This document shows positions 59,066-64,000 of a stretch of 64,000 bases of DNA, in pieces. The translations under genes and the position numbers were made by a program. The stretch spans positions 442,708-506,707 of the forward strand of contig NMRA01000084.1 of NCBI GenBank assembly GCA_002633005.1. The letters are read 5' to 3'. The DNA comes from Phoronis australis (Eukaryota > Phoronida > Phoronidae). Numbering within the stretch: the first letter of the stretch is position 1; each line of letters opens with the position of its first letter. The notes beneath the pieces are model-generated. The model was given only the letters and a program-made list of their open reading frames with translations. It was not told the origin of the DNA and did not search any database.

Positions 59066-62000
59066 GTTTTAACTTCATTTGGTATCCGAAGATTTATAAG
59101 AAATTATAAAACTTTCCATTTAAATAATAGTTCACATCTGTTCTAAATGCCCAGCACCAAGAGTTGTTCTTGTTTGATAACATGTCTCTCTGGATTTAGC
59201 TAAAGATTATTTTTTGGGGAATTCTGCTCAACTGTTTCGCCTTCTCCTTCATAACTTGCCGAGTTAACTTCTAGTAAATATATGAGATTACTCTCAGATC
59301 CAAGAATCGTAGAATAACAACACATTTAATTAATCTGTAAACTTGGGTATTCAACGTTGCCGGTAATGAGACCATCACGAAATAACTGAAATCTATTTCC
59401 ACCAGTTTCTCACAATTCTTAAAATAGACAAAGACCTATGTTGTTGTCGGTTGATTAAATTATCAAGTTGTATTTCAAATATGTACGTTATTGATTGGAG
59501 CACCAAAAATTAAAATTCATGAATGCAGATGCGGTCTCTCGTGCATCACACAGTCTTTGGAGATCAATAAAGTTGATCCTCTCCTCGCATGAAGCAGTCG
59601 CAAACCGACGGTCCGAACTATTCCAAGCATCATGGTATCATCAGTAAATCAACTGGCTAACAGAGTGTGCTTGTTCGGGTGTACTGAACCCAGGGTTCAA
59701 AATTGGATCTTAGAATGAACTTGGTGACTCCAACTGTTAAAGAAGATTTGGTCGTTCCCCTTTCTTAATATCTATTTAATTTAATTTAATCAGCAAAACA
59801 CGTGTTTGCTTTTCTGTGCTGACGCAACAGCGCCCATCTAAAGTCTGAGAGACATTTGTCGCGTTAATGGTGAACCGAATACAATAAAGCGACATTTTGT
59901 CATATAAAGGAGACTTAAATGTGCCTTTCTTCAGTTAAAAGTAGAAAATAAACGGAACAACACGCATTATGTCAATTAACGTCTCAGTATCACTGTTCAA
60001 AATCATTTTAAGGTGTGTAATGTCCCTTTATTGTAAACGTTTTTAAAGAAACGCACACAATTTGTAGATTAGACAAGACTACAGTAATATGAATAAATAC
60101 GTCATGTCTACAATCACAAGTTTTCTCCACAAACGCGTTCGCCAGAGTTAAACCATGTCTTCTAGCAGATTATATTATATCGCCAACACGTGTTCTCCAG
60201 ATTTTTGAAACAAACCAGGCGCTGCAGTTACTAACTGCATTTTGCTAAATTTCTTTTAAATAGGGTCGTTTTGGTGTTTGGGTTTTATGTAGAGTAAATC
60301 TTCAAAGCAAAGTTTTATTGCGTCTTACGTTGTTATCGACACTTCCTCGGAGCGATATGAGCCTTTGCAGGAGTGACGTCATAGGCAATGCTTTGAAGAG
60401 ACGGATGTAACCCACTGAAATTGTGTATTGCAGGATATTTCGAGCTTGGCGTCTGCAGTACACACGACTGGGTTTCAAATAAACGTTAAATCGTACCACG
60501 CGCTAGTGGCTTAATCCGAACCAAATTTGCAGTCACAAATTTCATTACCAGAATTCACAAGTTGGCATGCTAAGAAATGTTTGAATATTTCCAAAATGTT
60601 TAGTGGATGCAACTAAGGAGAACGCGTATGCGGAGTCGTGTTAAACATAATAAACTAAGGAGGATTTGAAATCATTTTAAGTAATTTGGATATATTCTAA
60701 CGTGCCCACTTTAAAATAACTAACCAGATTCATTTCCAACAGTTAATTTTTGGCCAACTGCTTTCTAAATTATTTGGTTTTGACTTTTGAAATCATACGA
60801 ACAACATAAGCCGCAATATGAGGTGTAGAAATGAAGAATCGACATGTTGAAATCTTCAATTTTGAAAAACACGCTCAGGGGCTAAAAAGCTAATGGAAGA
60901 ATAGACGATAAGATTTCGCAAGCTTCAAGAGAAAATTTTCGCTTTGCTGAAAGTACGTAAATCTATATAAAATGTTGGTTTTAGAAAAAATACAAATTCA
61001 GATCACAGCAACCGTTCATGCACTATTTTCATACAAATAATTTTTTCTTGATAACCACGGGATTCAAGGTTTCAACACTCTGCTGATTTAGAAAGTATTC
61101 AAGGAAATCAAGGCGGCCTTGACTAAGGAAGGTAGTCAGTTAAAGTACCTACGTCATATGGACACCGTGACTAGTTGCCTAGAACTTACATGAGAGAGTG
61201 TTTCTTATCTAATTTATGACACTGGATGAACCGAAACTTCCAGAGCCATTTATAACTTGCGATCTACCCATGTCCAGACATGTAGTGTAAAAAATTGAGA
61301 AACCATTCAAAATTTCGTGTCGTGTAGGCAGAATAAAAACTACAGAGGCGCCTCCATGGAAAGTGGCTGAAACACAGTGAGAATAAGTTGTCGATCCATT
61401 TAGGTTAAGCGGCTATCAGAGATAACATTCATTAACTAAACACTTAGCAGTCTAATCCTGTTATACGTTATAAAAACGAACGCGATCATGAAATATTGCT
61501 TTAAGTACAAGCCGTACCAATGGTTACACCGTGATAGAAATGTTTATCTCGGTAACTCTTTGATTGAATAAAGCTTGTCAACGAATTCACCAGAATTCGA
61601 CTACGTCACGTAATGAGTCCGAACAGAGAAGGAGTGTGGTCCGTAGCTGTGAGAAACCTTCCAACGACAAGACCATACTAAACAGGCGAGTGAGAGTGTT
61701 TTGCGAATTTACTCGGGAACTTTTCTAGCAGCCACTGAAGTGTTGCTGAATTCAAGTGCGTCCCGAGCGTCTTGTGTACGCGGGACGCACCCCATATTTG
61801 GTCGGTCGAAGGAACTACAATACTCCGCTAGTGAACAAGCTGTACATTATTGCTGAAAAAATACTCCTGTACTCACAATGGCTTCCCGCGTGTGAAAACT
61901 GCAAATGTGTACCCGTTCACGAGTAGCACGGTTGGAGGCAACTAAGCTATGAAGCTCCTGAATAAAACCTAATGTGCAAAACATTGAGGCGCGGCAGTTT

Positions 62001-63481
62001 TGCTTCAAGATTTAAATTTTATTCGTTAAAAGGCGCGTTCACTTTCGCAAAACGACTGACCCACATAATAGTTCGTCTTACGTTCTAGAAAGCACGAATT
62101 AGCGTCAATAGAAATTATCCCTTCAATGTTAAACGTTGGGATCGAGGAATTCGAAATCGGACATTAAAAAGTCAAAATATGCAAACGTCATTAAAACTGA
62201 ACTAAAATCTTCTACCACTCCAGCCAATCACAAAAGCGGAAGGCTTGAAACAACATGTGTAACGTCATCAACGGGACATTCGGTGTGGGTAGTCTGACGT
62301 AACTAACTTATGATGTCATTGTACTGCATGCAGGTCAACTTTTTGCCGCTTTTTATGGCTATAACTTATTTTACCAAACGTGTTCGTGATTTCAGCGACA
62401 TAATTTAGATGCATGTGCAGGCAGAGAAAAGTTGTTGTTGGCAGCACCGTGTTATGTCAAAGAAACGGGCCGGAGTCAATGGATAGGCGGTAGAGCGTTT
62501 CATGATAATTCACAAGAAGGCAGTTAGAAGCAACACAGGGCTCCTCGTCTTAGAAAATTTCATAAATCCAATGCAGGCAAAGATCGTTCACATGAAACAC
62601 TCACTGATGGGACACAGGGGCATTTTGGAAAAACAATCTGCGAAAAAAGCGGCGCTAGAAGCAGTTTGATGTAGACTATAAAATGTGTACTTTTCTGTTG
62701 TTATTAAAACTACATGGGTGCTGACTAATAGACGGTGTTACTGCTTAGCAATATTTTGACGGAAGCTTCTAAGCGCGCATGCTCTGTTCGTAAACCAAAG
62801 AAAACCCCTGGGGTACCTTCCGTAGACGCACGATTCTTGTGATGCACGTGAGACAAGAAAGTTTCCCTTATAAAACATAAAGATTCAATTCTATCCAATA
62901 ATCTAACAGTCGAAGTAGACGCTCAATCGCTTTCGCCATATAGCTACCGTAACATTCACTAAGGTCGTTGGTACATTCGCTCAAGACTCGTTTTTCACTC
63001 GCGTTACTTTTTGTGACCTTGTTTTTTTCTCGAAAGTTTGAGTTTACGGAACCCATATTCATTCCTCTTGCTTATTTACAAAATCATCTCTCGTACGGAA
63101 ACAACCGAGTGGCCACTATTGATGGAAAGCAGTTGTGTATTTGAACGTGTGTATTGTGAAGTCGTTGATATTAACTATTTTATTGCGCATGTAATTCTGC
63201 ATGACTATTTCACTTTAGATAAGAGTTTATTGGGTATCACTTGCAGACGTCTGTGATGTACCGACGCGACAGTGAGCTGTCGAAAGTGCCCATTACAAAG
63301 ATGATGACTGGGCAGATCGGGCGTCGCTTTTGCGGTGGGTTGTGGGCAGATACGGTGGTCCAAGATGGCAGTTAAATCGATACCTTTGGGGTGATGAAAC
63401 ACCGAGGTATTTGGCAAACATAGTCTTTGGTTTGCAACAAACAAATGTACGAGTGTTTACTTCCACTTGGTTGGTTGTTTG

Positions 63482-63539
63482 CCGAGGTAGTGATCACGAC
63501 CAAGGAATGACCGAGGTAGTGATCACGACCAAGGAATGA
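63482..63539. repeat. 29-bp perfect tandem duplication
   Basis: CCGAGGTAGTGATCACGACC plus nine further bases occurs twice in succession without a mismatch, so it is recent or an assembly artefact. Confidence 0.95.
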
Positions 63540-64000
63540 CGGTTAAATCTGAACTGGCCAGCATTGTTGTTTCTGGTTTAAATTAGTGAGCCACTTCAGA
63601 GGAAAATTTTCGGAATCTTTTAATTTTTCTTGTCCCAGCCAATGTTTCCAACGCTAACATAATATTTCGGAAAATAGGTTTTTCCAAATGCTATCTAGTA
63701 GATCAACTACCTATTATCACATTTACATCACAAAAATGATCCATTGTATTCTCTGCATAACCATACATCGGTTTATATCATTCTCATGTTTTTACCTTAC
63801 ATTTACTCGTCATGGTAGCCCTATTTACGACACATATTTTCTGCAATAAATCAACAACTTGCAGAAATGGTTTTGGCAACAGCATTACAAGACCTTTTCC
63901 TTGATATTTATGAATCCGTATTTATAACTAAAAGCAATCTATAAGGGGATGCGTTGATTTACAACATACATGTACACACCCACTTTATTCTCCATGTTTA

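Larger units (their letters stand above)
56414..64000 (-). other. Inferred Hox9/10 intron 1 (partial, at least 7.6 kb)
   Basis: The phase-1 acceptor at 56414 demands an upstream exon. No minus-strand frame in this stretch encodes a Hox-like N-terminus or a Trp motif followed by a donor. The region holds a 107-bp tandem duplication (58859-59065) and a 29-bp perfect duplication (63482-63539) but is otherwise AT-rich and featureless. Intron status is inferred from the splice phase. Confidence 0.55.

Overview
The window is animal genomic DNA: AT-rich, intron-rich, full of mobile-element debris, with GT-AG introns of 2 to 9 kb. It carries a segment of a Hox cluster. Three Hox genes lie head to tail, all on the minus strand: a medial-group gene, most likely Hox7 (2979-14871, three exons, 226 aa); Hox8 (35893-43349, two exons, 179 aa); and the homeodomain exons of a posterior gene, most likely Hox9/10 (54211-56413, its first exon not in the window). 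The posterior homeodomain (VLENEF, SYITRQKRWEISCKL) and a Hox8 with an RRMKLKKE...IKEIN ending point to an ambulacrarian deuterostome (hemichordate or echinoderm). I cannot name the species. Transcription runs right to left, so the 3' (anterior) side of the cluster lies left of base 1 and Hox11/13 should lie right of base 64000.

Layout. 1-2978: downstream of Hox7, with old repeats including a roughly 440-bp tandem array. 2979-14871: Hox7, with introns of about 2.0 kb (splitting the homeobox) and 9.2 kb (with a 12-N gap at 10729). 14872-35892: the Hox7-Hox8 intergenic region, about 21 kb and rich in mobile elements: a degenerate 5.1-kb terminal-inverted-repeat transposon (18889-23973) with broken CXC-domain ORFs, two copies of a 1.1-kb repeat, several tandem duplications and a nested repeat cluster at 24.2-26.9 kb. 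35893-43349: Hox8, whose 6.9-kb intron holds two TA-flanked MITE-like palindromes, a GGAT minisatellite interrupted by a hAT-like MITE, and an AT microsatellite. 43350-54210: the Hox8-Hox9/10 intergenic region, about 10.9 kb and poor in repeats. 54211-56413: Hox9/10 exons 2 and 3 around a 1.9-kb homeobox intron. 56414-64000: inferred first intron of Hox9/10, with no exon found.

In all three genes the intron just before the homeodomain is phase 1 and the reading frame joins exactly. The medial gene and the posterior gene also share a phase-0 intron between homeodomain residues 44 and 45, which Hox8, lying between them, lacks. The three proteins are expected to act as nuclear, sequence-specific transcription factors that pattern the trunk and posterior body axis. 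The two medial proteins keep a W-containing motif for binding PBC/Exd cofactors. I see no bacterial-type operons, CRISPR arrays, rRNA genes or confident intact tRNA genes.
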